Of a stretch of DNA of 64,000 bases, positions 1 to 7,483 are shown one piece after another (position 1 is the first letter of the stretch; each line of letters begins with the position of its first letter). This DNA is from Chloroflexota bacterium (GTDB lineage Bacteria > Chloroflexota > JAJPGV01). The stretch lies in contig JAJPGV010000011.1 in the NCBI GenBank assembly GCA_021325635.1, forward strand, positions 1 through 64,000. Reading direction: 5' to 3'. Position numbers and translations under genes: made by a program. Under the pieces are notes generated by a model. The model saw only the letters and a program-made list of their open reading frames with translations, did not search any database and had not been told where the DNA came from.

Positions 1-428
1 CCGGCCGATCCGTCCAGCAGCTTCTTGGTGTTGAAGTCCGTCTGCGCCGAGATCCGGTCGATCTCGGAGATCAGCTGGTTGATCTCCGCCTGGATGTTGG
101 ATCGATCCGAGCTGGTCTCGGTGTCGTTGGAGGCCTGGACTGACAGCTGCCGCATACGCTGCAGGATGTCGTGGACGGTGTTGAGCGCGCTCTCACCGGT
201 CTGCAGCATGGAGATGGCGTCCTGGGCGTTCATCGAGCCCTGCTGGAAGCCTCGAACCTGGGTCTCCAGCTTCTGGCTGATGGCCAGGCCGGCGGCGTCG
301 TCGGCGGCGCCGTTGATGCGCAGGCCGGACGATAGCTGTTGGACTGCTTTGGAGAAGTCGGCGGATACGATGCCCAGATGACGCTGGGCGTCGAACGCGT
401 CGACGTTGGTGTTCACACGAACTGACAT
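1..428 (-). CDS. fliC: Flagellin, N-terminal part (3' end outside window)
   Basis: Filament subunit exported through the flagellar type III apparatus. The gene reads leftward from an ATG at 428 and runs off the window edge, so only about 142 N-terminal residues are visible. They start MSVRVNTNVDAFDAQR and continue through the conserved D0/D1 coiled-coil region (QQLSSGLRIN, DDAAGLAIS, MNAQDAISMLQTGESALN), which is diagnostic for flagellin. The protein is nearly identical over this stretch to the next flagellin (819-2357), so the pair is a tandem duplication. The window edge falls where the variable outer domain of the second flagellin begins. A GGAGG Shine-Dalgarno lies 9 nt before the ATG inside a small hairpin. 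A sigma-28-type promoter lies about 280 nt upstream. Identity is very secure; only the C-terminal half is unseen. Confidence 0.96.
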   Translation of the reverse strand, partial: MSVRVNTNVDAFDAQRHLGIVSADFSKAVQQLSSGLRINGAADDAAGLAISQKLETQVRGFQQGSMNAQDAISMLQTGESALNTVHDILQRMRQLSVQASNDTETSSDRSNIQAEINQLISEIDRISAQTDFNTKKLLDGSA

Positions 429-431
429 GCT

Positions 432-451
432 CAAAATCCTCCGTGATTTTG
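432..451 (-). promoter_or_regulatory. Shine-Dalgarno hairpin of flagellin 1 (candidate CsrA site)
   Basis: A perfect 7-bp stem (CAAAATC / GATTTTG) presents the loop ACGGAG, so the flagellin GGAGG is partly in the loop and partly in the stem. GGA in a hairpin loop overlapping the ribosome site is the known CsrA-binding arrangement. The identical hairpin lies before flagellin 2 (2362-2381), and csrA and fliW are in the same locus. CsrA binding is inferred. Confidence 0.6.
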
Positions 452-547
452 GGTCTTGGAAAGGATTTAGCCCGATCCCCTGGTGATCAGCCGGGACGTC
501 CTAATCCCAGGCTTCAGACCACGATAGGGGTCCGGGTGAGCTCGCGT

Positions 548-565
548 GATGACCTCCATTTCATC
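548..565 (-). promoter_or_regulatory. Second GGA-loop hairpin in flagellin 1 leader
   Basis: On the minus strand GATGA pairs with TCATC around an 8-nt loop containing TGGAGG. It is the counterpart of the stronger hairpin at 2534-2552 in the other flagellin leader. It is a plausible upstream CsrA site, comparable with the two-site arrangement known for the Bacillus hag leader. No start codon follows at a useful distance, so it is unlikely to be a ribosome site. Confidence 0.4.
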
Positions 566-594
566 CGAGGCCGAGCCAAACCGCGACGCGAGGG

Positions 595-627
595 TTATTG
601 GCGGGGCGTCGCTCCCGCCGGTTCCAT
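595..627 (-). CDS. Putative 10-residue leader peptide upstream of flagellin 1
   Basis: This tiny ORF encodes MEPAGATPRQ followed by TAA. A strong Shine-Dalgarno (AAGGAGGAGG) ends 5 nt before its ATG. The flagellin 2 leader has a matching ORF (2557-2619) starting MEAAGAALR with an equally good ribosome site at the same relative place. The two share M-E-x-A-G-A-x-x-R, with silent third-base differences at GGA/GGG and GCG/GCA. The stretch just after the ATG is GC-rich and can also fold into a hairpin (600-619), so RNA structure rather than peptide sequence may be what is conserved. Translation is not proven. Confidence 0.35.
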   Translation of the reverse strand: MEPAGATPRQ

Positions 628-708
628 CAGTGCCTCCTCCTTGGGCTGTGGAATCTCAGCAGAATCCAACCGGGCGCATCCATGCCCGGCATTTGGTCCT
701 TGCCGCGA

Positions 709-736
709 TTATCGGCACCGCCTGAAAAAACCTTTA
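709..736 (-). promoter_or_regulatory. Sigma-28-type promoter of flagellin 1
   Basis: On the minus strand TAAA, a 16-nt spacer and GCCGATAA match the FliA/SigD consensus; the -10 element is perfect. The predicted start near 702 leaves a leader of about 274 nt before the flagellin ATG at 428. The FliA-type sigma factor is encoded at 33815-34660. Confidence 0.85.
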
Positions 737-767
737 GGCCTGTTCGAATTCCATTCATGAGAAAGCG

Positions 768-801
768 AAGGGCGGCCCGCCGGACTTGGCGGGCCGCCCT
801 T
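768..801 (-). terminator. Rho-independent-type terminator after flagellin 2
   Basis: A perfect 14-bp GC-rich stem (AAGGGCGGCCCGCC and its complement) with a 6-nt loop starts 18 nt past the flagellin 2 stop codon. On the minus strand the trailing T-run is weak (TTCGCTTTC). It separates the flagellin 2 transcript from the promoter of flagellin 1. Confidence 0.8.
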
Positions 802-818
802 CTTTGCCGTCTTGCTGA

Positions 819-2357
819 CTACCGCAGCAGGGAAAGGATCGACGTGGGGGACTGGTTGGCTTGCGCCAAGACCGCCGTCCCGGCCTGCATCAGGATCTGG
901 TCCCTGGTGAACTGGACCGTCTCCTGGGCCACGTTCACGTCCTTGATGCGGGATTCCGCGGCGAGCGCGTTCTCCTGCGCCGTCGCATCGTTGTTGACCG
1001 AGTTGGTCAAGCGATTGATGACGGCACCCATTTGAGAGCGCGTCGAGGCGACCTGCTGAATGGCGCGATCCAGCTGGGTAATCGCCGTTTCCGCATCCGA
1101 CTGCGTGAGCACGTCGAGTGACGTAACGCCAAGCGTCTCAGTGTTCATCTGATCGACGATCAGCGAGAGCGTCTGGCCGGCGTTGGCTCCGACGTGGAAG
1201 GTGAAGGGCGAGTTCTGAGTCACGGTGAAGATGTCACCGCTGGTCAGATTGCCGGGGTTGGCCAGGGTGATGACCAAGCCGGCCGTACTGCCTGCGCCCT
1301 GGATGGTGTCGGAGTTGATGCCCAGAGCCGTCATCACCACGCCGTTGATGGTGATGGAGGCGTTCGACGCCACACCGGAAGCGAACAGACCGTTGGTGCC
1401 GATATGGCCAGCGACCGCATGTGTGCTGTTGAAGCCCATGCACAGGCCGCTCAGCGAGAAGTCACCGGTTGCGTTGAACGTTGTGACTAGGGTTGGGCCG
1501 CCAGTCAGGATGGTGCCGGCCGGGAAGGAGCCGCCGAGGCCACCGGCGATCAGCACCGACGTAGCGCCAGGGGCCGCAGAAGTGAGCGCCAACGCTGTGT
1601 TGATGCCGAAGTTGTTGTTGACGATCTCGACACGGCCATTGCTGGCTCCATCGATCTGCATGGTCACGCCGATGCCGGAGCCGTTGACGACCTGGAAGAA
1701 CGTCTCGAGCGATTCGCCGGCCTGCGCCGTGAAGGTTTCGGTCCCCAGACCGCCCTGGATGGTGATCGAGCTCTGCTGAGTGAAGAACGACCCCTGAGCG
1801 GAAGCCGCCTCGACTGCAGACTTGGTGGCCGCGGTGGCCGCGCTGATCGAGTAGGTAGTCGCGACCGCAACACCGGCTTGCGCCACGATTCCCTTGATGT
1901 CCGGGCCGCCGCCAACCACCTGAGCGCCGCCGGCCGAGCCGTCCAGCAGCTTCTTGGTGTTGAAGTCCGTTTGGCTGGAGATGCGGTCGATCTCGGAGAT
2001 CAGCTGGTTGATCTCGGACTGGATGTCCTGGCGGTCAGTCGTCGTCTCGGTGTCATTGGACGCCTGGACGGCGAGCTGGCGCATACGCTGCAAGATGTCG
2101 TGAACGGTGTTGAGCGCGCTCTCACCGGTCTGGATCATCGAGATGGCGTCCTGCGCGTTCATGCCGGCTTGCTGGAAGCCCCTGACCTGCGTTTGCAGGA
2201 CCTGGCTGATGGCAAGGCCGGCGGCATCGTCCGCGGCGCTGTTGATGCGCAGTCCCGAGGACAGCTGCTGCACCGCGTGCGAGAAGTCTGTCGACACGAC
2301 ACCCAAATTGCGCTGGGCGTCGAAGGCGTCGACGTTGGTATTTACGCGTACCGACAT
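819..2357 (-). CDS. fliC: Flagellin (512 aa, full length)
   Basis: Filament protein. Residues 1 to about 145 are the conserved N-terminal D0/D1 region. Residues from about 410 to 512 are the C-terminal D1/D0 region (SQMGAVINRLTNSVNN, VAQETVQFTRDQILMQAG) ending in SILSLLR, as flagellins do. The roughly 260 residues between them are a Ser/Thr/Gly-rich variable outer domain, a likely glycan acceptor given the adjacent glycosyltransferase array. A single cysteine at residue 306 (GLCMGF) is unusual, because most flagellins have none. The ATG at 2357 is preceded by a GGAGG inside a hairpin identical to that of flagellin 1. A sigma-28-type promoter lies about 340 nt upstream and a strong terminator follows the gene. 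Confidence 0.97.
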   Translation of the reverse strand: MSVRVNTNVDAFDAQRNLGVVSTDFSHAVQQLSSGLRINSAADDAAGLAISQVLQTQVRGFQQAGMNAQDAISMIQTGESALNTVHDILQRMRQLAVQASNDTETTTDRQDIQSEINQLISEIDRISSQTDFNTKKLLDGSAGGAQVVGGGPDIKGIVAQAGVAVATTYSISAATAATKSAVEAASAQGSFFTQQSSITIQGGLGTETFTAQAGESLETFFQVVNGSGIGVTMQIDGASNGRVEIVNNNFGINTALALTSAAPGATSVLIAGGLGGSFPAGTILTGGPTLVTTFNATGDFSLSGLCMGFNSTHAVAGHIGTNGLFASGVASNASITINGVVMTALGINSDTIQGAGSTAGLVITLANPGNLTSGDIFTVTQNSPFTFHVGANAGQTLSLIVDQMNTETLGVTSLDVLTQSDAETAITQLDRAIQQVASTRSQMGAVINRLTNSVNNDATAQENALAAESRIKDVNVAQETVQFTRDQILMQAGTAVLAQANQSPTSILSLLR

Positions 2358-2361
2358 TGTT

Positions 2362-2381
2362 CAAAATCCTCCGTGATTTTG
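2362..2381 (-). promoter_or_regulatory. Shine-Dalgarno hairpin of flagellin 2 (candidate CsrA site)
   Basis: Same 20-nt element as at 432-451: 7-bp stem CAAAATC / GATTTTG with loop ACGGAG. It overlaps the flagellin GGAGG, and the ATG follows at 2357. The surrounding leader sequences have diverged while this element is identical, which suggests selection on the structure. Confidence 0.6.
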
Positions 2382-2533
2382 GACACTACAACCCTGCGCT
2401 CGGCATGCGCCGGCCATCTGGCAGACAAAGCCATGCTCGAACCGTCAGGGTAATGACATGCCCACCGGTGAAGGCGCTGCTGCATCCGACGTCCCTGCCG
2501 AACACAACAAGGTGGGACATGCTTCAGCTCGTC

Positions 2534-2552
2534 GGATGACCTCCTGTCATCC
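2534..2552 (-). promoter_or_regulatory. Second GGA-loop hairpin in flagellin 2 leader
   Basis: A perfect 7-bp stem (GGATGAC / GTCATCC) displays the loop AGGAG on the minus strand. It sits just after the leader ORF stop codon and about 180 nt before the flagellin start, too far to be its ribosome site. A weaker version lies at 548-565 in the other leader. It is a candidate second CsrA site. Confidence 0.5.
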
Positions 2553-2556
2553 GCAT

Positions 2557-2619
2557 TCAGGCGAGCCAGCCCGCAGCGCTCAGGTTCAATGGGCGGAGCG
2601 CTGCCCCCGCCGCTTCCAT
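2557..2619 (-). CDS. Putative 20-residue leader peptide upstream of flagellin 2
   Basis: This small ORF starts MEAAGAALR, ends SAAGWLA and stops with TGA. Its ATG is 5 nt after an excellent AAGGAGG. The first nine codons resemble the leader ORF of flagellin 1 (MEPAGATPR); the rest differ and the lengths differ. It lies wholly inside the untranslated leader of a sigma-28 transcript. It could be a regulatory leader peptide, or its ribosome site could be a CsrA or ribosome decoy. A GC-rich hairpin (2592-2611) overlaps the codons after the start. Confidence 0.4.
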   Translation of the reverse strand: MEAAGAALRPLNLSAAGWLA

Positions 2620-2637
2620 TCGCACCTCCTTTTGCGA
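2620..2637 (-). promoter_or_regulatory. Third GGA-loop hairpin, over the leader-ORF ribosome site
   Basis: On the minus strand TCGCA pairs with TGCGA around the 8-nt loop AAAGGAGG, placing the leader ORF Shine-Dalgarno in a loop. The equivalent site in leader 1 (near 631-646) keeps the GGAGG but its stem is only about 3 bp. Confidence 0.4.
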
Positions 2638-2697
2638 GTGGATTACCAGGCACGAGATTCACCGGCATCCATTCCGGAATTCCGCGCCTCATGTCCA

Positions 2698-2725
2698 CTA
2701 TCGGCGTCCGGGGGCACTGACTTGA
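2698..2725 (-). promoter_or_regulatory. Sigma-28-type promoter of flagellin 2
   Basis: On the minus strand TCAA, a 16-nt spacer and GCCGATAG match the FliA consensus with one change in each box. The spacer length equals that of the flagellin 1 promoter. The predicted start near 2691 gives a leader of about 334 nt. Confidence 0.75.
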
Positions 2726-2879
2726 GCAGCACAAGCGATCTGCGACGACCTGACCAGCCGCGGCCAGGCCATAGGCTATGAGTACCAGCCATGCGCCTGC
2801 GCCGGCGGCTCTTCCTATACTGTGGGCACCGGCCGGCTGGCCTTGCTAAGGGGTGGCACAGGAGGTGCCGACTATCTAC
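2726..2879 (+). other. Intergenic region before the glycosyltransferase operon
   Basis: This is the divergent space between the flagellin 2 promoter and the first glycosyltransferase gene. A TATACT hexamer at 2816-2821 could be a housekeeping -10 box, but no convincing -35 lies 16-18 nt before it. I found no sigma-28 match on the plus strand. An AGGAGG at 2860-2865 is the best ribosome site for the gene that follows. Confidence 0.3.
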
Positions 2880-4532
2880 ATGGAAGTACCCGAAAGCGAC
2901 ATGCAGCCACATTCGACTATCTGCGCCTGCTTAATCGTTAAGAACGAGCAGGACAACCTCGCGCGCTGCCTGTCGAGCATCCGCTCCAGCGTGGACCACA
3001 TCGTTGTCGTGGATACCGGTTCGACCGACGATACCGTGGCCATCGCCGAATCCTTTGGCGCGGAGGTCTTCCACTTTGAATGGCGCGACGATTTTGCCGC
3101 TGCCCGCAACGAGTCCCTGTCGCACGCCCGCGGCGACTGGGTCATCTGGGTGGACGCTGACGACGAGCTCATGCAGGGTGCGCCGAACGCGCTGAGGCAG
3201 CTATGTGACGTCCGGCCAGGACCGGACTGGGGCTACTGGCTCGACGTCCGCAGCCCGTATGGCGAAGACGGCGAGCTCGAAGTAGCGGTCCGACAATGGC
3301 GGCTCTTTCGAAACAATCGCGGCGTGCATTTTCGCGGCCGTATCCACGAAGAACCCTGGCCGCCTCACACCATCCAGCCGTATCAGATCTTCGCCCAGGA
3401 TGACATTCGCATCCAGCACTGGGGCTACGTGCCGCAGGGCGACCGGATGCAGCACAAGTCCGAGCGGAACCGGCGCCTGCTGGAGCTTTCCATCAAGGAA
3501 GACCCCGGGAATCCCGGCCACCATTACAACCTGGGCCGGCAGCACATCCGCGAGGGCAACATGCAGGCGGCGATGGAGTCCATGCAGCATGCGCTCGATC
3601 TCTGGTTCCAATCCGGACAGCCGCCTTGGCTGTACGCGCACTCCATCTTTTCGTTCGCTGCCCTGGCAGCCGTGCAGCTGGGACAGTACGAGAAGGCCAT
3701 TGAGATAGAGCGGCGCGCCCCGGAGCACCTCTTGTCGGCCGAGCTGCTGTGCAGCTCCGGTGAAGCCATGTGGCGGTTGGGTCGCCGTGAGGAGGCCATC
3801 GCACGCCTGGAGCGCGCCTGCAACGACCCGCTCATGATCAAGGCCCACCTGCACGACCATCTCGCCTCGACCTGGCACCCGCTGCTCATGCTCAGCGGCC
3901 TGTACGACCAAACCGGCCGGCCCGAGCTTGGTTACGAGTGCGCCAGCAAAGCCATAGACTATGCTCCCAACCACCCCGAGATCCTGCTCGCGCTGGCGTA
4001 CCTGGGCGGGAAGGTGAACCGGCCTCGTGAGGAGCGGCTCAGCTGGCTGCGGCGCCTGCTGGACGGCGACCGAGACTTCGGCTTCAAGGCGCAAGCGCGC
4101 CGCCTCGTCCTCGACATGGCGACGACGGATAACGATCCCGCTCTGGCGCTGGAAGCCTTCTCCGGAGAGATCGCCGGAGTAACCGAGGAGCAGGCCATCA
4201 TCGTGCAGGCGGCTGCCTACGAACGAGTGGGCCGTCCGCAGGAGCAGTACGAGCTACTTGAAAAAGCCTCCAAAGATCGTCCGCAATCCGTACGAGTCCG
4301 ACTGGCGCTGGCCGATTTCCTCGAACGGCATGGCTACCCCACCGAAGCGCTGACAGCCCTGGCGCAAGGCCTCGAACAGGCTGACGCACCGGCCGAGCTC
4401 TACACTCGCCTGGCTGGGCTGCTGGCCAAGTGCGGACGGATGGACGACGCCGCGAATGCCCTGGAAATCGCCAGCAAGCTCACCCCGGCCGGCGGCAGCT
4501 CAGGCGTCGCGGCGGTGGCCGCCGCCACGTGA
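2880..4532 (+). CDS. GT2 glycosyltransferase with C-terminal TPR repeats
   Basis: One GT-A fold family 2 domain (about residues 12-220) is followed by TPR-like helical repeats to the end at 550. GT2 marks are the nucleotide-binding start (CACLIVKNE), VVDTGSTD, WVDADDEL (the metal-binding D-x-D region) and a GRIHE...HWGY tail. The domain order and motifs resemble SunS-type protein glycosyltransferases, in which a GT2 domain and TPRs recognise a polypeptide acceptor. Placed beside the flagellins, it is probably a flagellin glycosyltransferase; that role is inferred. I chose the ATG at 2880, 14 nt after AGGAGG. An in-frame GTG at 2853 would add nine residues but has no spaced ribosome site. The stop overlaps the next gene by GTGA. 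Confidence 0.85.
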   Translation: MEVPESDMQPHSTICACLIVKNEQDNLARCLSSIRSSVDHIVVVDTGSTDDTVAIAESFGAEVFHFEWRDDFAAARNESLSHARGDWVIWVDADDELMQGAPNALRQLCDVRPGPDWGYWLDVRSPYGEDGELEVAVRQWRLFRNNRGVHFRGRIHEEPWPPHTIQPYQIFAQDDIRIQHWGYVPQGDRMQHKSERNRRLLELSIKEDPGNPGHHYNLGRQHIREGNMQAAMESMQHALDLWFQSGQPPWLYAHSIFSFAALAAVQLGQYEKAIEIERRAPEHLLSAELLCSSGEAMWRLGRREEAIARLERACNDPLMIKAHLHDHLASTWHPLLMLSGLYDQTGRPELGYECASKAIDYAPNHPEILLALAYLGGKVNRPREERLSWLRRLLDGDRDFGFKAQARRLVLDMATTDNDPALALEAFSGEIAGVTEEQAIIVQAAAYERVGRPQEQYELLEKASKDRPQSVRVRLALADFLERHGYPTEALTALAQGLEQADAPAELYTRLAGLLAKCGRMDDAANALEIASKLTPAGGSSGVAAVAAAT

Positions 4533-7483
4533 GCAAGCAGCGACCACGGCGTCGGGCCGTGGCCCATCGCGCGAGGCCGGGGAGCCCCACGCAAGCGGCC
4601 GCCGCGCGAGGCGCGCTCAACGCTGCCCGGGGCGGGATTCCGGCTGGAAAGCGACCCACGGTTTCCGCCTGCCTCATCGTCAAGGACGAAGAGCTGAACC
4701 TGCCGCGCTGCCTGGCCTCACTCACCGGGGCGGTCGACGAAATAGTCGTCATCGATACCGGCTCGAGCGACAGCACTCAGGACCTCGCGCGCTCCGCGGG
4801 GGCAAAGGTCTTCCACTTCGATTGGTGCGACGACTTCAGCGCTGCCCGGAACGAGTCGCTCGCCCGCGCCAGCGGCGATTGGCTGATGTGGATCGATGCG
4901 GACGAACAGCTGGTGGAATCGGCCCCTGGTGCGCTGCGCGATCTGGCCGCGGCCGGCACGCCTTGGGGATACTTCATCGAGCAGCGCAGTCCACATACGG
5001 AAGATGAGAGCCGTGCTGACGTGGTGGTGCAGCAGTGGCGGCTGTTCCCCAACCGTCGAGGTATTCATTTCGAAGGCCGGATCCATGAGCATCCGGTTGC
5101 CCTCGAGTTCATCGACCCATCGGCCATTGGCCGCCAGGCAGCGGTCCACGTGCACCACTGGGGATATCTGCCTGTGCCCGACGTCTTGCAGCGCAAGGCC
5201 GATCGCAACCGCCGCCTGATCGAGCTCTCGCTGGAACGCGAGCCAGAGCAGCCCCGGCACTACTTCAACCTGGGGATGCAGCTCCTGGCTGAGGAGAGCT
5301 ACGCCAAAGCGGGTGAAGTGCTGCGCCGCGGCATCGAGCGCTGGTTCGTCTCACACGGCGCCGACGTCGGCTATGTGCCGGGCATGTTCGCCTCAGCCGC
5401 CAAGGCCGCGGTCATCGTCGGCGACTTCGCCGGGGCGCTCGAGCTCGAGGCAACAGTGCCTGAAGAGTTCGTCTCGTCCGAACTGCTGCTGGCAACAGGA
5501 TCGGCCTGCGCTCAATTGGGCCGCACCGACGACGCCATCGCCCGCTTCAATCGAGCTTGGAGCGACGCCGGCGCCCGGGAAAACATCCTTTACGACCGAA
5601 CCAGCATCTGGCGCGCTCTGCTGCTGCTCGCCCAGGTTTACGCTTCGATCGACCGAATAGGCGAAGCCCGCGAGGCCCTGCATCACGGGCTGGAGCTCTC
5701 ACCCGGCCAGCCGGAGCTTCTCGCCCAGCTCAATGCCCTGCCGCAACCACCACTTCTCACGCCCGATCTCGACAGGTTCACCAGCCTCGGCGGCGATGCT
5801 CAGCCGGCAATCTCCGCCTGCCTGATAGTCAAGAACGAAGAAGCCAACCTGCCTCGCATCCTCGAGTCCTTGAGAAGCGAGGTCGATGAGATCATCGTCG
5901 TCGACACCGGCTCCACTGATGGCACCGTCGAGATCGCACGATCGTCCGGCGCGCAGGTGTTCCACTTCCCCTGGCGCGACGACTTCAGCGCCGCCCGCAA
6001 CGCGTCGCTCAGCCACGCCAGCGGCGATTTCATCATCTGGGTCGACGCGGACGATCAGCTCCTCCCGTCGAGTCCCGGTGCGCTGCGCCGGCTGTGCACG
6101 GAGCTGCCCTTCGACTCCTGGGGCTACTGGGTCGACGTGCATTGCCCGACGGATCCATGGGACGAGAGCGTGGCCATCCTCAGGCAGGCCCGCATGTTCC
6201 GCAATCACATCGGCGTGCGCTTCCATGGCCGAATTCACGAGCAGGCAGCACCGCCACCACCTCATCCAGCCGGCGGCCTCACCTTCCAGAGCCAGGTGTC
6301 GATCAAGCATTGGGGCTACGTCGAGAGCGGCGACGTCCCCAAGCGACGGTCGGAACGAAACCGCCGGCTGCTGGAGCTGGCCATCGCCGACCGTCCGGAT
6401 AACCATTTCGATCGCTACAACCTGGGATTGCAGTACGCCGCGGAACGCGAGTTCGAGCAAGCGCTGGATGTGCTCGACCAGGCCATCGCGCTGTGGCTGC
6501 GCGATCCCGGGCCCGAGACCGGATTTGTGCCGGCGCTGTTCTCTACCGCCGCCATGGCAGCCGTCGAGATCCCCAACTACGAAGAAGCGCTGCGGATCGA
6601 AGCCCTGGCTCCTCCGCAATTCGTTTCCGCCGAGCTGCTGCTGCACGCCGGTATCGCCTGGTGGCGTCTTGGCCATCCACGAGAAGCCGTCGAGCGCTTT
6701 CTCAGAGCGGTGAACGACACTTCGGTCGTCAATCCCAACGTGCACGATCGCAGCACCGCGACGTGGCGGCCCTTACTGATGCTGGCTTGCGTCCAGGTGG
6801 AGCTCGAAGAGTACGAGGCGGCTTACGAGCACGGCCAGCGGGCGCTGCAGTTCGCCCCAACGCGGCCGGAGACGCTGTTCATCCTGGCCCACATCGCTCG
6901 TCAGCTGGGACTCATCGACGAAAGCCTGGCCTGGGCTCGCCGGCTCCTCGCCGGCCCCCGGGACGAAGGCTACTGCGCCAAGGCTCGCCAGCTGCTGCTC
7001 GGCATCGCCAACGAACGAAATGACGGAGCCCTCGCGCTGGAAGCGCTTGCCGGAGCCATCGAAGGCTTGCCCGAGCAGGAGGCCATTGTCGTCAAAGCGC
7101 GAGCGCACGCCCGCCTGGGCGACTGGCAGACGCAGTACATCACCCTGGACGATGGCTGCAGACGGTTCCCCACTGATCCCACCATTCGAATCGAGCTGAG
7201 CGAATGCTTGGAGCGGCAGGGCGCGCACTCGCAGGCACTCGTCGTGCTGGCCGGCGGTCTGGAAGATCCCGCTGCACCGGCCGCGCTGTATGAGCGAATG
7301 GCAGCCGTCCTGGGTCGCCTGGGCAGGTTGAACGACGCGGCCAACGCGCTCGCCATTGCCAAGGCAAGACGGCGAGCGACGGCCGCTGATTCGTCCATCG
7401 CGGCGGATGAACCCCGGCTGGCCGAAGATCCAGCCTCCTTCGCCGTCCGGACCGCACACGATAGGTCCGCGCTCGTAGCGTGA
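4529..7483 (+). CDS. Dual GT2 glycosyltransferase with TPR repeats
   Basis: A 984-residue protein built from two copies of the GT2+TPR unit. The first GT2 begins near residue 45 (VSACLIVKDE, VIDTGSSD, WIDADEQL) and the second near residue 426 (ISACLIVKNE, VVDTGSTD, WVDADDQL). Each is followed by the RIHE...HWGY element and TPR-like helices. The open frame extends back to 4430 inside the previous gene, but the GTG at 4529 overlaps the previous stop as GTGA. The next two junctions (7480 and 9846) show the same arrangement, so this start is preferred. The first about 40 residues are a basic, low-complexity tail. The likely role is adding sugars to flagellin or to a growing protein-linked glycan; the substrate is unknown. 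Confidence 0.85.
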   Translation: MSKQRPRRRAVAHRARPGSPTQAAAARGALNAARGGIPAGKRPTVSACLIVKDEELNLPRCLASLTGAVDEIVVIDTGSSDSTQDLARSAGAKVFHFDWCDDFSAARNESLARASGDWLMWIDADEQLVESAPGALRDLAAAGTPWGYFIEQRSPHTEDESRADVVVQQWRLFPNRRGIHFEGRIHEHPVALEFIDPSAIGRQAAVHVHHWGYLPVPDVLQRKADRNRRLIELSLEREPEQPRHYFNLGMQLLAEESYAKAGEVLRRGIERWFVSHGADVGYVPGMFASAAKAAVIVGDFAGALELEATVPEEFVSSELLLATGSACAQLGRTDDAIARFNRAWSDAGARENILYDRTSIWRALLLLAQVYASIDRIGEAREALHHGLELSPGQPELLAQLNALPQPPLLTPDLDRFTSLGGDAQPAISACLIVKNEEANLPRILESLRSEVDEIIVVDTGSTDGTVEIARSSGAQVFHFPWRDDFSAARNASLSHASGDFIIWVDADDQLLPSSPGALRRLCTELPFDSWGYWVDVHCPTDPWDESVAILRQARMFRNHIGVRFHGRIHEQAAPPPPHPAGGLTFQSQVSIKHWGYVESGDVPKRRSERNRRLLELAIADRPDNHFDRYNLGLQYAAEREFEQALDVLDQAIALWLRDPGPETGFVPALFSTAAMAAVEIPNYEEALRIEALAPPQFVSAELLLHAGIAWWRLGHPREAVERFLRAVNDTSVVNPNVHDRSTATWRPLLMLACVQVELEEYEAAYEHGQRALQFAPTRPETLFILAHIARQLGLIDESLAWARRLLAGPRDEGYCAKARQLLLGIANERNDGALALEALAGAIEGLPEQEAIVVKARAHARLGDWQTQYITLDDGCRRFPTDPTIRIELSECLERQGAHSQALVVLAGGLEDPAAPAALYERMAAVLGRLGRLNDAANALAIAKARRRATAADSSIAADEPRLAEDPASFAVRTAHDRSALVA

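Noticed and set aside
2682-2880. Sigma-28 promoter for the glycosyltransferase operon
   Set aside because: No plus-strand TAAA...CCGAT pair with suitable spacing is present. The only match in the region points toward the flagellin.
4430-4528. Upstream extension of the second glycosyltransferase
   Set aside because: It lies inside the end of the preceding gene. GTGA start/stop overlaps at 4529, 7480 and 9846 form a consistent pattern.
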